Below, piece by piece: positions 45,541-56,185 of a stretch of DNA of 64,000 nucleotides (within the stretch, counting starts at the first letter, position 1; every line of letters begins with the position of its first letter). The notes beneath the pieces are model-generated. The model made no database searches and was not told the origin of the DNA. It was given only the letters and a program-made list of their open reading frames with translations. The DNA is taken from contig CM040126.1 in the NCBI GenBank assembly GCA_022559845.1, forward strand, positions 125,278,886 to 125,342,885, given 5' to 3'. Position numbers and translations under genes: made by a program. This DNA is from Amorphophallus konjac (taxonomy: Eukaryota; Streptophyta; Magnoliopsida; Alismatales; Araceae).

Positions 45541-47401
45541 CAATTCCTCCGTCCATGCTCTACTTACTTATCTTTACCATGTTTGGAATAAGCATATCTG
45601 CTTTGATTTAGAACTGGTCCATTGGCTGTATGAATCTTGATTTGAATGATGGTCACATTCAGGGGGAGCTTGTTTATATTTCTAAGTGTTTTTAGTTGTA
45701 CATCATCTTATGACTACACGGTATATCAAATGTCGAGAAGTGGAATGACAGGTTATGCATGTCAGGAAATTCTTCTCATGCGTAAGGACAGGCCTCCGCC
45801 AAGTACCATGAGTCAGAAATGCATATTACTATCTAAATAAGTTGATTTATAGTGCATAAGCATGTTTAAAGCCTTAGCATCCCATAAAGCACTTCTCATT
45901 GACAGCAAAAGGTAAAACCATTCCTAATTGATTGTCTGAAAGGAGAAAATCAGAGGCACTGGAAAGTCAGAGGCACTGGCAGTAGAAACTGGAAGGTGTT
46001 TGTCAGAAATGAAGATTCACAGAAACTAGCAGTTGTTGTACAGTAAAGTGTTAAGACATGCAGGACAAATCTCCTTGAACAGGTCGACACCCGACTGATA
46101 TGTGTCGAGACATGCTGAACAAAATCTGTTGAACAAGTCGACACCCTATTGACATGTGTCGAGACATGCAGCTTAGAACCTACTGATCAGATCGGCACCC
46201 TCAAGTCATGTGTTGAGACTGTCTCTCAGCCGCCCTTGGTTTTTGAAGATCAAATGGAGAATTTTCTTGACTCCTTCTTCCCACTGCCTTCTTCATTTTC
46301 ACCTCAAATCTTTCGCCTCTAAACCTTCACTTTTCACCGAGCATTAAGTGAGGGGGAGTTGAGTATGTTTTTATTCATCTATACAACCCTCGGTGAGCTA
46401 GTTTGTATTACTCATGTTAAAGAAATTATTTCTTGTTTATAATCCTCATTTTTGAAAATCATTGCATTCAGTTCTACCAAACTTGCATTCATAATAGGAT
46501 TAAAACATTTCTCAAGTCCCTGAAAATGACCATTGCCCCTACTTCTGAAAGTTCACTACAGCCAGGCTTCTTGGCTTTTGAAATGATTGGCATGTATTGT
46601 CTTTAAACATGTTACCTTACCTGAAGACAAGTAGAGAATATGCCTCCTAAATACCATGATGCTACAATTTCAGAGCAACGACTTCTCTTCAGAGAAATTA
46701 GATCCTCCATCAATGAAATGAAGGTTAATCTAGTCATGATGAAGGCTATCAACTCTGTTTAGAAGAATTCAGAAAGATAAGCTACACTGAGTAACCAGGG
46801 ACTCTGGCGTCTAAACAACGTGTTTCCTTGAGTCAAAAAGTTAATGCTATATCTGACTGTTTAATTGATTTTTTAAAAAAATGGTTTGGGGTTGACTCTA
46901 CAACTTGCTTCAAAAAAAAAGGTTTTTGTTTACTTTCAATACTTGCTTATCTTCTTTTTCCAATCATGCCAAATGAACGTGATGAGTAAGTCAAATGGGC
47001 TTGGTTCCATTCTCTTAACCTTCTCAAATGTTTAAATCTTATTATTTGTTGCAAAAATGGTTTTTCTCAAACTTTTATTACTCAAAAATGAGCTTATAAG
47101 CCTTAAACCGTTCTGAACTTAACATAGGGGTATATACACCATTTCTAATTTCAGGGTTGTCTTTTTCAAAAGTCAAAAATCTCAACTTCCTTTTTACTCG
47201 TTGGTGAAAAACATTTTCCTCACCTTTCCTCATTTCAACCCCATTTCCCTCGCGACCTCTCTCTCTCTCTCTCTACGGTGACTCTGCACATCCACGCCGT
47301 GGAGGTCGACGCCCAGCTCCATCTTTCTTTCCCTCGGGCACCATCTCCCCAGCTAGCCCTAGCTGCCCTCCGACACCTCTCCTCCTTTCTGTCCTCTCTC
47401 C
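45541..47401 (+). other. Copia spacer between pol and the third ORF
   Basis: Non-coding. It holds two AGGGGGAG purine tracts (45661-45668 and 46351-46358), three repeats of the phrase GTCGACACCC ... GTGTCGAGACATGC at 46080-46215 that match the LTR motif array, and a CT microsatellite at 47260-47275. Extra purine tracts here fit a Sirevirus. Confidence 0.55.
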
Positions 47402-49842
47402 ATGGCTCCTCCGGTCACCCGCGGCAAGAAGAAAGAGGCGGCTTCATCCAAGAAGGCCGTTGTCTTGAAAGCCCCCTCTGAAGGGCGCTCCAAGCGTATT
47501 GAGGACCGCCCAGCTGCAGAACCGGCCAGAAAAAGGGCTGCTGAAGCCCAGGGGTCCAGCACCGACAAGGGATCGCCGCCGCAACCCAAGGCCAAGCGGC
47601 CATGGCTGTCTGCCAAAGAAAAAGGGAAGGCCAAAGCTCAATTAGCTCCTCCAAAGCCCAGTGCTGCTGCCTCCATTAGGGACGAAGAAAGTGATCCCTC
47701 CCGGATTCTCTTCCCTAGGTATGTGGACTTTAGTGACCGTGAGATGCTTGAGAATTTTCCTGAACTACTGCCGTTGGTTGAGTTCCAAGGTTGGAGACTG
47801 TTTATGTCTGATTACATGGTATACTACTCATTTCTAGTTCAGCAGTTCTACAAGAACTTGTTTTTTGATGAGAAAAAGAAAGTCCTTCGGACTGAGGTCA
47901 AGGGGATCTCCATCAAGCTTACAACCAAGCTTCTTTATAGGGCTCTACACATATCCCGGGATGGGGAAATAGAATATGAGGTTTAGATTGATTTGTCTGT
48001 AGCTTACACCATCCTGACAGGAAAGCCTCGAGACCCTCAGGATGCTACCCAACTACTTGTCATATCCTTTGACACAAACCGGTTTCCCCCCTTACAGCGT
48101 CTTCTGCATCACATTTTCACTACCATGATTACCCCACAAGGGGGTGGCAGAAGCAGACTTACTGAGACACAAAGATTCATTTTTTACTATCTGTTCAACA
48201 ATTACCATGTCTGTCTTCCAAAGATCATGCTCCAGGTTATGGATAGTTGCACTCCCAACCGGCATAGCCTGCCTTATGCCGCACACCTTACTGTCGTTTT
48301 TCAGAAGGTTGGCATTCCTCTTGATCATGAAAAGTCCATCACTATTCCCCGGAGTAATGTCTACACCATGAGGTTCATAGAAAATTACATGCACTTCAAA
48401 AAGGAAGGTGACAAAATGGTCAGGAATCTACCTAGACATCTACCTGACCCTCCAGAACAGCCAGCTCCATAGGCACAGCCTGCATAGGAACAACATGCAT
48501 AGGCACAGCCTGCACAGGATCAGCCAACACAGGACCAGCCAGCTTCAGATGCACAGTTAGATCTGCATGAGGAAATGTTCCATGCAGATATTCACTTTGA
48601 GCAGGCCCCTCAGCAACAGCAGTCTGCAGATCCCATGGACCAGCCTGGGATGATTATGGCTTTTAGCATCCAACCCCCTCTGTCTCCAGACAATGAGCCT
48701 AGAGTGTTTAGTGCCAGGGATGCCCCTCTTGAATTTCATACCGAGGCCTCCACCTCACAAGGTACTGCTTTTGGTGCCACTGGTAGTCTTATGGATATTC
48801 ACCCTACACTTATCCAGTTTCTCACTGCTCAGTTTGGGAGCATGAATTCCTCCTTTCGTCAACTTAGTATGCAGGTGGATAGAATAGAAGCCAGACAACT
48901 CCATTTTGAGCAAGTCCAAACCAGTAGATGGGAGAAATTTTTGCATGACAAATATAAGTCGGATGAAAGGTTGAACAACTTCATGAACTCCTTGATAAAT
49001 GTGTATGACCGAGCAGGAAGAATCATGAAAAGACTATGAGAGATCCACACTGAAATCTAGGAGAAAACTGCTGAAATGGTCATGCATGCCTATGACATCA
49101 GAGAAGATCAAGGTAATCTCAACATTAAATGTGCCAAACTGATAGATTCATCTAATCAGCTAGCTGACCAAGTGGCTGGCGCAACTACATCCATCAGAGC
49201 ACAAGTGGCTGGCGCAACTACATCCATCAGAGCACATGTGACCGCAGAGACCAACAGATCCATTAATGCCACCTCCAATCTGGAGAGAACAGTAAATGCA
49301 CTTCTCGACTGTTGGATGCCTCCCAACGGATGAAAGGGAAGATGTGCTCTGACTGCAACAAGCTACTGGATGCCTCCTCCATGCTTGCAGAAACTGTCCA
49401 CACAGACATAGCTCGCGCAGTCAACAGCACCATCAAAGCTGAGGCCAAAATGGATATAGTGTACAACAAAATGGATATGGTTGGTAATGAAATCTTGGAG
49501 CTCATTCGTCTGCATAAAGCTCAACTCCAACCAGCCCTGTAGGACGGAGGTGATGAATGGTGTCCTCCTCCTCAAACAGAAGCCACCTCTTCTCGTTTTT
49601 CACCACAAGGCTCCCAACAGAGGGCTGAAACAGAATACATCTGTGAAATGATTCATGGCTGGCTCAAGGACATCAAGGAAAATATCAAGTCTTTGCAACA
49701 GTCTGTCAGACAAAGGGATGAGCAGCTCACTCAGAGGGTTGACTCTCTAGCAACAGCAATCTCTCACATGCAACACGACTTCCAAGAGGCACAGATCCTT
49801 CACTTTGCAAGTTCTAGCTCCATGCCTCCACCACAGTAGCCT
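47402..49842 (+). pseudogene. Third ORF of the copia element (plant transposon protein-like)
   Basis: ATG at 47402 starts MAPPVTRGKKKEAASSKKAV, a basic, disordered ~90-residue head. A globular part follows (FVQQFYKNLFF-like helix, VKGISIKLTTKLLYRALHIS) that resembles the putative plant transposon protein family found in many retroelements and PMD-like genes. After stops at 47984 and 48470 come repeated PAQ/QPA words, a segment with a helical coiled coil (GSMNSSFRQLSMQVDRIEAR) and a Ser/Thr-rich helical tail. The frame shifts near 49320. In the PAQ repeat at 48470-48520, three TAGs replace CAGs. Its role is unknown. It occupies the position of the env-like ORF of Sireviruses, but no signal peptide or membrane segment is visible. 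Confidence 0.6.
49169..49234 (+). repeat. 33-bp coding duplication in the third ORF
   Basis: Two adjacent near-identical copies encode QVAGATTSIRA. This small in-frame expansion lies in the helical tail. Confidence 0.75.
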
Positions 49843-50206
49843 CCTCCTTCACCCCCCTCCTTGCTGATGACAAAGGGGGAGAAGTACTGAAGACCTTCTG
49901 AGAAGACAAGCATCATCAAGCATCAAGCATGTAGTTAGCTTTTTCATCTAGTTTTTGCTAGTTTTTGCATTTAGATTTGCAATGTAACTGCTTGAGCACA
50001 TGTCTTTGCTTGATCTGTACAAAACCATGGTTGATCAATGAAACAAGCTTTTTGTAGTGTTGTTGAAAAATGCCATATGTTGAAAAATGCTAACATTCAG
50101 TTGTTGTGTGAATGGATGAATCTCGCTTGGTTGATGGCTCCTCAAACCAAATTGATTGTAATGCTATATGAATGCTTGGATATAATGATTAATGGTTGTC
50201 ATCATC

Positions 50207-50220
50207 AAAAAGGGGGAGAA
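50207..50220 (+). other. Polypurine tract of the copia element
   Basis: AAAAAGGGGGAGAA lies immediately before the 3' LTR at 50221, the expected start site of plus-strand synthesis. Confidence 0.88.
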
Positions 50221-51990
50221 TGTTATGTCCCCTGGTTTTGATGATAACAGATCATAAATCATTAGTACATAATTAAGGAATATCTAACATATTTTGGCTT
50301 GATGAATTGACTAAACTCGTGTAGGAAAACTTCTCTAAGTGATGTCTCAACATGGCCTAATGATGTCCCGACACATCTAGAAGAAAATGTGTTGAATCTC
50401 CAACGTTTGAGCTCCGGCATAAAAGAATGTGTCAACACATCTGACCCATGTCTCGACATCTCTAGAAGAAATCAAGCTGAAGCCGTTCTGTCTGGCCTCT
50501 GGACTCACCGATGTCTCGACACACTGAGTGAAAAGTGTCGACACACTCGTGTGAAAATCTATGCACATGGCACTTCTGTCTCGACACCCTCATGCGACAA
50601 CTCTGCACATGGCTCACATGTCCTGACACCGTTTGGTGTTGTCTCGACACACTCATGGTGTCATCACGGAGCCAAGCACGATTGTCCCAGCACAACTCTG
50701 TGGATGTCTTGACATATGAGCCATGGATCTTCAAGACATTCACTGGATGTCTCGACACACTGACAGGAAAGTGTCGACACATCCACGTTCAACCAGAACG
50801 ATTCTTCAAGGCTTTCAAAGGAATGTCTCGACACATTGACAGGAAAGTGTCGACACATTTGGTTCGATCAGAACGGATCTGAATCCGACGGAAGCTGTCT
50901 TCAAGATCTGGAACTTAATCCAGTGGATCCATTTGCTCTGGAAAAAGCCGTCAAAATGCTTCGGTGTCAGAAGACTGTGATTTGGCAGAGATATCCTCTG
51001 AAGAAGATCGTACCTTTACTGCTATGGTCTCTAACCTACCCACATACCTGGAGATTTGACAGAAAAGGAGTCAACTATGCAGATAGAAGCAGATCAAATA
51101 ATGTGGATGTGACATTCTGGATGTTGCTTGAAAAGCGGACAACGTTGGTGTCGTCCTAGGACACCAATATATGAGGAGCATGAGCTCCAGTTCGAAAAAC
51201 AAGCATGCAAGCCAGAGAAAAATGAAAAGTAGGAAGACTTGCAGAGGAAGCTAGCCTCCTTCCTGATGCTGCTGGTGTGAGCACTTGAAGAAAAAGATGA
51301 TCCTCTTCCTCAAACGAGAGATCTTCTTACAAGCAGAAGGGTTTCGTGAAGCTCCATCTAGATCTCTTAAAAAGCTTGAAGCTTGATCATCTTTCTTCCT
51401 CAAGGGTGGTGGTGAAGATCCAGGAAGAAGAAGAAGAAAGCCAAGGACTCCTCAAGCTCTTTCCCAGACAGGAGACTTCCTTCTCATTGTGTTTTACTAC
51501 GATTCTCTGTTTGGCGGTTCCATTTTCAGTTTGCTTTTCTTCAAAACAAACTCCATAGCATTTGATCCCTACCTGAGTGTAGAAGACAGATAGTGTTGAC
51601 ACCGGTCTGTGTTTTGGGTTGTGATACCTCAAGTTGTGTGGCAGCGGAGTGTGAGAGTGCTTCTCTCTGTAAGAAGCTATGAATCAGCGGGTGTGTGTTG
51701 GCACCAGTGAAGCATCATTGTATTATGTGAGGGGTGGACGTAAGTCTCTAGATTAAGACTGAACCACCTTAAAGATCTTGTCTTGTGGTTTTATTTCTCT
51801 CTTGTTCCAACGGTAGAAGCTTGATAGGACCGATTCTAGATATCATGTGTGTATCTAGCTTCTTAGCTGTTAACTAATATCTGTCTCATAATCTGTTGTG
51901 TTAGATCTAGTTTTTATTTCCGTAAAGAAGGGCAAAAAGGGGCGGATCTATTCACCCCTCCCCTCTAGATCTGCCTATCACCACTCAACA
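50221..51990 (+). repeat. 3' LTR of the copia element (1770 bp)
   Basis: It begins TGTTATGTCCCCTGG and ends CACCACTCAACA, the same length as the 5' LTR. Substitutions are frequent enough to make this insertion clearly older than the element at 21444-29909. It carries the TGTC(T)CGACAC array at about 50345-50860. Confidence 0.93.
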
Positions 51991-52189
51991 TAGAAAAAGT
52001 TGAGCTTTCTGGAGTCCTCTTTGACTAGCGTTGACCTTGACGAGTCGACATTGACTGTCTTGGCATTGACCAAGTCCCTTCGTTCTTTTTCTGATTGCTC
52101 TATAAACTCTTGATACACTGTTCACATTTTTGTCCTCTTGTTAACTTGACTCCTCCTTTCACCTCCTTCTGCTTTTCATTGGTTAGCTC

Positions 52190-52290
52190 TAGGATCTATT
52201 TTTCACCCTTACCAGTGTATTTGTCTACTCTGCAGATCTAGTTGTCGCCACTGATAGGTATTTTTCACCCTTGTCCAGTGTATTTGCATA
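52190..52290 (+). repeat. TTTGTCACC-motif cluster E
   Basis: Four to five direct variants (CTATTTTTCACCCTTA, GTATTTGTCTAC, GTATTTTTCACCCTT). Before the copia insertion it adjoined cluster D2. Confidence 0.55.
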
Positions 52291-53131
52291 TACCCTCTCT
52301 TGTCTAATCACCTCTGCAATATGCTCCGATCGAGCGATGATCGTTCGGCTAGGGTTCCCGACGTTCCCCTTTTTTCTGCTCCCGAGGGGCTGTGTTACCA
52401 CCTCCATTGTAGCGATGTGTTAAATCGACACACGGATCCCACTCGTGACCCTACATTGACACTCGCTCTTCTATTTTAAGTTCTTAAGGCTCCTCCACAA
52501 TGGCATCCCCTTCATAAGTGCGCGTAGCGGTGGCTTCCCCAACAGAAGAGCCCGTCTCCTCTACGTCCTCCTCGGTCCCTTGTCGTCGCTGGTTCCTGCT
52601 GCAGATTCCCTCTTCCTTTTTTTTAATCCTCTTCCATGTTTATGCATTTTATAGGCCTTTCATATGTTCGTATATGATATGCTCTGGGTAGTTTCATATT
52701 AAACGGATGCAGTGGTTGTTTTGTTCGTAACCTCTGCACAAGTATTGTTTTTCGTTGGACCTCTACCATGCTTTGTGTATGCTCTGTACACTGTATTGGG
52801 CCTAACATCTACCTTACTTTGATAAGAGCACACGGAAATGGACTTCCATATTGTTATTACTTGTCAGGAAAGCATGTAAATATGTTCAAATTTTATTCCA
52901 CCACATTAAGGCATACTATTGCTTAGGGTTCATTGGGTGTTAATTCACATGACATAAACCTTGTTCATACACTTGAACTAGCATACTTAAATCCCCTACC
53001 CCACTATATTTTCTGATCTACAAACTTGCTCTTATGGATTGGACTTCATATTAAATTTGCTGCAATAATTATGTCTGCCATACCTATTGTATTTTATAAC
53101 ACCTTACATGCAGATAATTGAGGTTTAGAAA
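52291..53131. other. Non-coding leader or intron upstream of the viroplasmin-like ORF
   Basis: No ORF with domain support. The 3' end (TTACATGCAG, 53104-53113) looks like a splice acceptor shortly before the ATG at 53132. A pyrimidine-rich GC segment at 52490-52620 could be a 5' exon. Confidence 0.35.
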
Positions 53132-53389
53132 ATGGGAAGGTATAAATGCTATATAGTGTGGGTTGGTCGCGAACCCGGTGCATATTATAGTTGGCCCAAA
53201 TGCTTTGTCCAAGTGAATGGATACCCTAGAGCTCGTTATAAGGGTTTTCACTTGGTAGAGGAAGCACATGCTACTATAAATGGGGTAGGCAATAGTAGGC
53301 ATACGTATGTTGATCTTTCTCAACTACAGGAAAAGTCCATGCCTACATATCATGCAAGTCCCGGGCCTGACTATCATTCAAGGAACTAG
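53132..53389 (+). CDS. Viroplasmin-like (RNase H1 N-terminal) domain ORF
   Basis: An 85-codon ORF from ATG at 53132. Its first ~55 residues match the pattern of the Cauli_VI/RNase H1 N-terminal domain: YIVWVGREPGAYYSWPKCFV, then VNGYPRARYKGFHLVEEAHA. This small fold binds RNA-DNA hybrids or double-stranded RNA in eukaryotic RNase H1 and is also found in plant transposons and in caulimoviral P6 proteins. No RNase H catalytic domain follows; the tail of ~30 residues is unremarkable. Motif clusters E and F flank it, so it is probably cargo of the same DNA transposon family rather than a viral remnant. It is intact but short. Confidence 0.6.
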   Translation: MGRYKCYIVWVGREPGAYYSWPKCFVQVNGYPRARYKGFHLVEEAHATINGVGNSRHTYVDLSQLQEKSMPTYHASPGPDYHSRN

Positions 53390-53590
53390 ACACTACGCCA
53401 ACAGAATACACAAATGTCAAATGTGCCTTGTATTGTTGTTGTTCTATTATGTACTCTAGTAGTGTTGCTCCTCTTCATATTAGTTGCTTTATTATTACTG
53501 TTGTTGTAGGTAAGGAAGTGTACTACGCTTGGTCTGCATAAAAAATAATGTACTGGACATTTTACTCATTGACACCGTTAAATCCTTCAA
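53390..53590. other. 3' flank of the viroplasmin-like ORF
   Basis: Short TTGTTGTT repeats and no coding sequence. Probably the 3' untranslated region. Confidence 0.35.
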
Positions 53591-53596
53591 ATGAAC

Positions 53597-53840
53597 TTGA
53601 GTTTCTTCAAGTTTCATTGCCATGAGCTATTTGTCACCGTTACAGAGCTATTTGTCACTTCTAATGGCTATTTGTCACTCATAACGAGCTATTTGTCACC
53701 CTTAATGCTCGCTAGGCGTCGCCTTTGTTTCGCTTCATCACATATTGTGACTTCTGTTATCGATTTATCACCCTTACGAGACATTTGTCAGCCTTGAAGC
53801 CTATTTGTCCCCACTGATGACTATTTATCACCACTATGCG
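53597..53840 (+). repeat. TTTGTCACC-motif cluster F (first copy of a ~150-200-bp repeat)
   Basis: Seven or eight direct motif copies lie in a block starting TTCTTCAAGTTTCATTGCCA. The block recurs as cluster H (55105) and cluster I (56008) with the same internal order (GTTACAGAG, CTAATGGC, CTCATAAC, then a TCGCCTTTGTTTCGCTTCA-like end). Confidence 0.7.
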
Positions 53841-54068
53841 GTGTTAGCCGTTGCAGTATCTCTCTCCGACCTCTTGTCTACTATGCAACTGATGTATCCG
53901 GACGAAAGGAACCTCGGTCCAAGCGATCTTATGACCGACAAAAAGGAAGGATCGAGAGTCAGAAAAGTTGGGGGAGATGGAATGATCTTCGCGGTCCTAT
54001 CGCTTCGATTTGCACAAAGTTGGGGAGGCACGCAGACTCTTTTGCCCTCTAGGGGTTTCGTCTCCTTC

Positions 54069-54078
54069 CTATAAATAG
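54069..54078 (+). promoter_or_regulatory. TATA box upstream of the small unknown gene
   Basis: CTATAAATAG lies 66 bp before the ATG at 54144, so transcription would start about 54100. It is one of the best TATA boxes in the window outside LTRs. Confidence 0.55.
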
Positions 54079-54143
54079 AGACTCTGTGGGGAACCCTAAG
54101 GACATCCAGAGCTCCTTTGGCGGTCAAAGACACTCTCGTGAAG

Positions 54144-54395
54144 ATGTCGTCGTCTGAGAAGTCAGATTCTTCGTCAGAGCAAGTTCCCGCCAAAAGGCTG
54201 TGCTTCCGAAAGGAAGCCCTGCCGGTGCCGGACCAGCCATCAGGGGAAAGCAGCGGCGACGACTTTTCAGAGGAATACAAGCAAGGGTACCTACAAGGGT
54301 GGCAAGACGCCTTAGCAAAGGTGGACCGCCTGTTTTGTAACAAGGGGGTGTTGAGCCTCCAACCTGACAGGTTCCGTCCCAAAGAGGACGAGTAA
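54144..54395 (+). CDS. Unrecognised 83-codon protein
   Basis: I chose ATG at 54144 as the start; the frame extends upstream only through non-ATG codons. The first ~45 residues are acidic and Ser-rich (MSSSEKSDSSSEQVPAKRLC, then GESSGDDFSEE). The rest contains a likely amphipathic helix (YKQGYLQGWQDALAKVDRLF) and a polar tail. A TATA box lies 66 bp upstream, and an AATATAA-like poly(A) signal follows about 25 bp after the stop. It sits between motif clusters F and G and may be another gene carried by that DNA transposon family. I recognise no homologue. Confidence 0.45.
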   Translation: MSSSEKSDSSSEQVPAKRLCFRKEALPVPDQPSGESSGDDFSEEYKQGYLQGWQDALAKVDRLFCNKGVLSLQPDRFRPKEDE

Positions 54396-54625
54396 CCGCT
54401 TGTACCCTCTTCCCCTATCAATATAATTTCTTTTTCTACAACCTTTGTTTGCATGATGGATGCTTGATCTTTGTGTGATGTGGTTGCCGTCAAATGAAGG
54501 ATACCATCCATCGCATGTAGGGGTTACCTTTACGAAGGGGAGTTCTTCCCCTATAAGTAGTAGTGTTTGTCGATGGTTCTAATATTAGTAGGGCATATCT
54601 TCATGCTCATAGTTCAACGTTAGGA
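54396..54625. other. 3' flank of the small unknown gene
   Basis: Contains the AATATAATTTC poly(A)-like signal at about 54420. Otherwise unremarkable. Confidence 0.35.
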
Positions 54626-54897
54626 TCCATTTGTCACCCTTCATGCGCATTTGTCCCCCATGTTGATCTATTTGTCACCACTAATAGGCATCCTTCATTC
54701 TTATAGCATGCAGGAGCCGTCCGCCTTTGCCCCTAGGAGCCGTGGCCTTTGTATATTTTTTAACCGTTAAGAGCCTTTTGTCACCCCTCATGCGCATTTG
54801 TCGCCCCTGTCAACCTATTTATCACCACTAATGTACATTTGTTACCTCTGTCAACTTATTTGTCACCAATAATATGCATTCATCACCCTTATCATTC
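54626..54897 (+). repeat. TTTGTCACC-motif cluster G
   Basis: About nine direct variants, including a sub-repeat ATGCGCATTTGTC (54640 and 54790) and several followed by ACTAAT. Confidence 0.6.
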
Positions 54898-55104
54898 ATT
54901 TTACTCGCTGCTCTCACATATGGAAGGTGAACCCAAAAGAGAAAACAAATATAACAATAAAAAAATTTCATAAAAAATAATAATCAATAAATAAAATAAT
55001 TTGTCACATAGGCAAGAAAATAATAAACAAACCATAAAAGTCGAATAATTCTGATGTATTTCCAACAAAAAAATTTAGTCGGATAATACCGTCGGTATTT
55101 CCCA

Positions 55105-55330
55105 TTTTTCTGAGCTAGTTGTCACCGTTACAGAGTTATTTGTCACTGCTAATGGCTATTTGTCACTCATAACATCTATTTGTCACCCTTATCGCTCGCC
55201 AGCCGTCGCCTTTGTTTCGCTTCAAAATATATCTTTTACCTCTGTTATCCATTTATCACCCTTAGGAGACATTTGTCAGTCCTGAAACATATTTCTCACC
55301 ACTGATGATTATTTGTCACCACGATGCGAT
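55105..55330 (+). repeat. TTTGTCACC-motif cluster H
   Basis: The second copy of the block described for cluster F, with seven motif copies and an extension ATCCATTTATCACCCTTA shared with cluster I. Confidence 0.68.
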
Positions 55331-55379
55331 GTTAGCCGTCGCGCTTGATTTTAGCTTATCTGACTTACTAGCTCCAAAA

Positions 55380-55890
55380 CATCAAAACTTGTTCTTCTTT
55401 TTGTCTAACAATGATAATTAATAAATATAATAATGTAATTATAATAAAATAAATAAAAATGTCAAAAAACCATACAACTTGAAAATTTATAAATATAATA
55501 GAATAATAATGATAATAATAATTATGAAAAAGATAAAATATATAAAAATGATAATTAATAAATGTAACATCATAATAATAGTTAAATGATTGTGAAAATG
55601 ACAAAAACCAAAAAAATTGAAAATGATAATTAATCAATGTAACGGTAAAATAATAATGAAATAACTGAAAATGAGAAAAAATATAAAAATGATAATTAAT
55701 AAATGTAACATCATAATAATAGTAAAATAATTGTGAAAATGATAAAAACCATAAAAATGATAATTAATAAATGTACTAGTATAATAATAAATTAATTATA
55801 AAATTGACAAAAAACATAAAATTGATAATTAATAAGTGTAACACTATAACAATAATATAAAACCACCTAATTGTGAAAAATGATAGAAAA
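55380..55890. repeat. AT-rich ~68-bp tandem repeat
   Basis: About six imperfect copies built on ATGATAATTAATAAATGTAA followed by CATCATAATAATAG. Units start near 55412, 55550, 55620, 55685, 55755 and 55820. There is no coding capacity. Confidence 0.65.
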
Positions 55891-56007
55891 ATAATATAAA
55901 CGTTTCGCTTCATTTAACCAGTGTCGTTTAATGACTAGGAAAGCTTAAGATCTGTGTTGGTAGAGTTTGGAAACCCATACACGGTTAAACCCTTCAAACA
56001 AACTTGA

Positions 56008-56185
56008 GTTTCTTCAAGTTTCACTGCCATGAGATATTTGTCACCGTTACAGAGTTATTTGTCACTGCTAACGGCTATTTGTCACTCATAACATCTATTT
56101 GTCACCCTTATCGCTCGTCAGCCATCACCTTTGTTTTGCTTCAAAACATATCTTTTACTTCCGTTATCCATTTATCACCCTTTAA
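56008..56185 (+). repeat. TTTGTCACC-motif cluster I
   Basis: The third copy of the block, more like H than F. It ends 50 bp before the gypsy 5' LTR. Confidence 0.68.

Larger units (their letters stand above)
32826..51990 (+). mobile_element. Ty1/copia retrotransposon, probable Sirevirus, with nested LINE
   Basis: The span is 19.2 kb, or about 13.7 kb without the LINE at 35297-40744. It has two 1770-bp LTRs starting TGTT and ending AACA, an initiator-Met primer site, UBN2-type gag, a pol with protease-integrase-RT-RNase H order (copia order), and a third long ORF after pol. Four exact AGGGGGAG purine tracts lie at 45661, 46351, 49874 and 50211. Multiple purine tracts and an extra ORF are features of Sireviruses; that assignment is inference. 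Flanking pentamers AAGAA / TAGAA are an imperfect target duplication. Several nonsense codons show that it is inactive. Confidence 0.9.

Noticed and set aside
53132..53389. Endogenous pararetrovirus remnant
   Set aside because: Only the small viroplasmin-like domain is present; no movement protein, coat, reverse transcriptase or tRNA-Met primer site of a caulimovirus lies nearby, and host RNase H1 and plant transposons carry the same domain.
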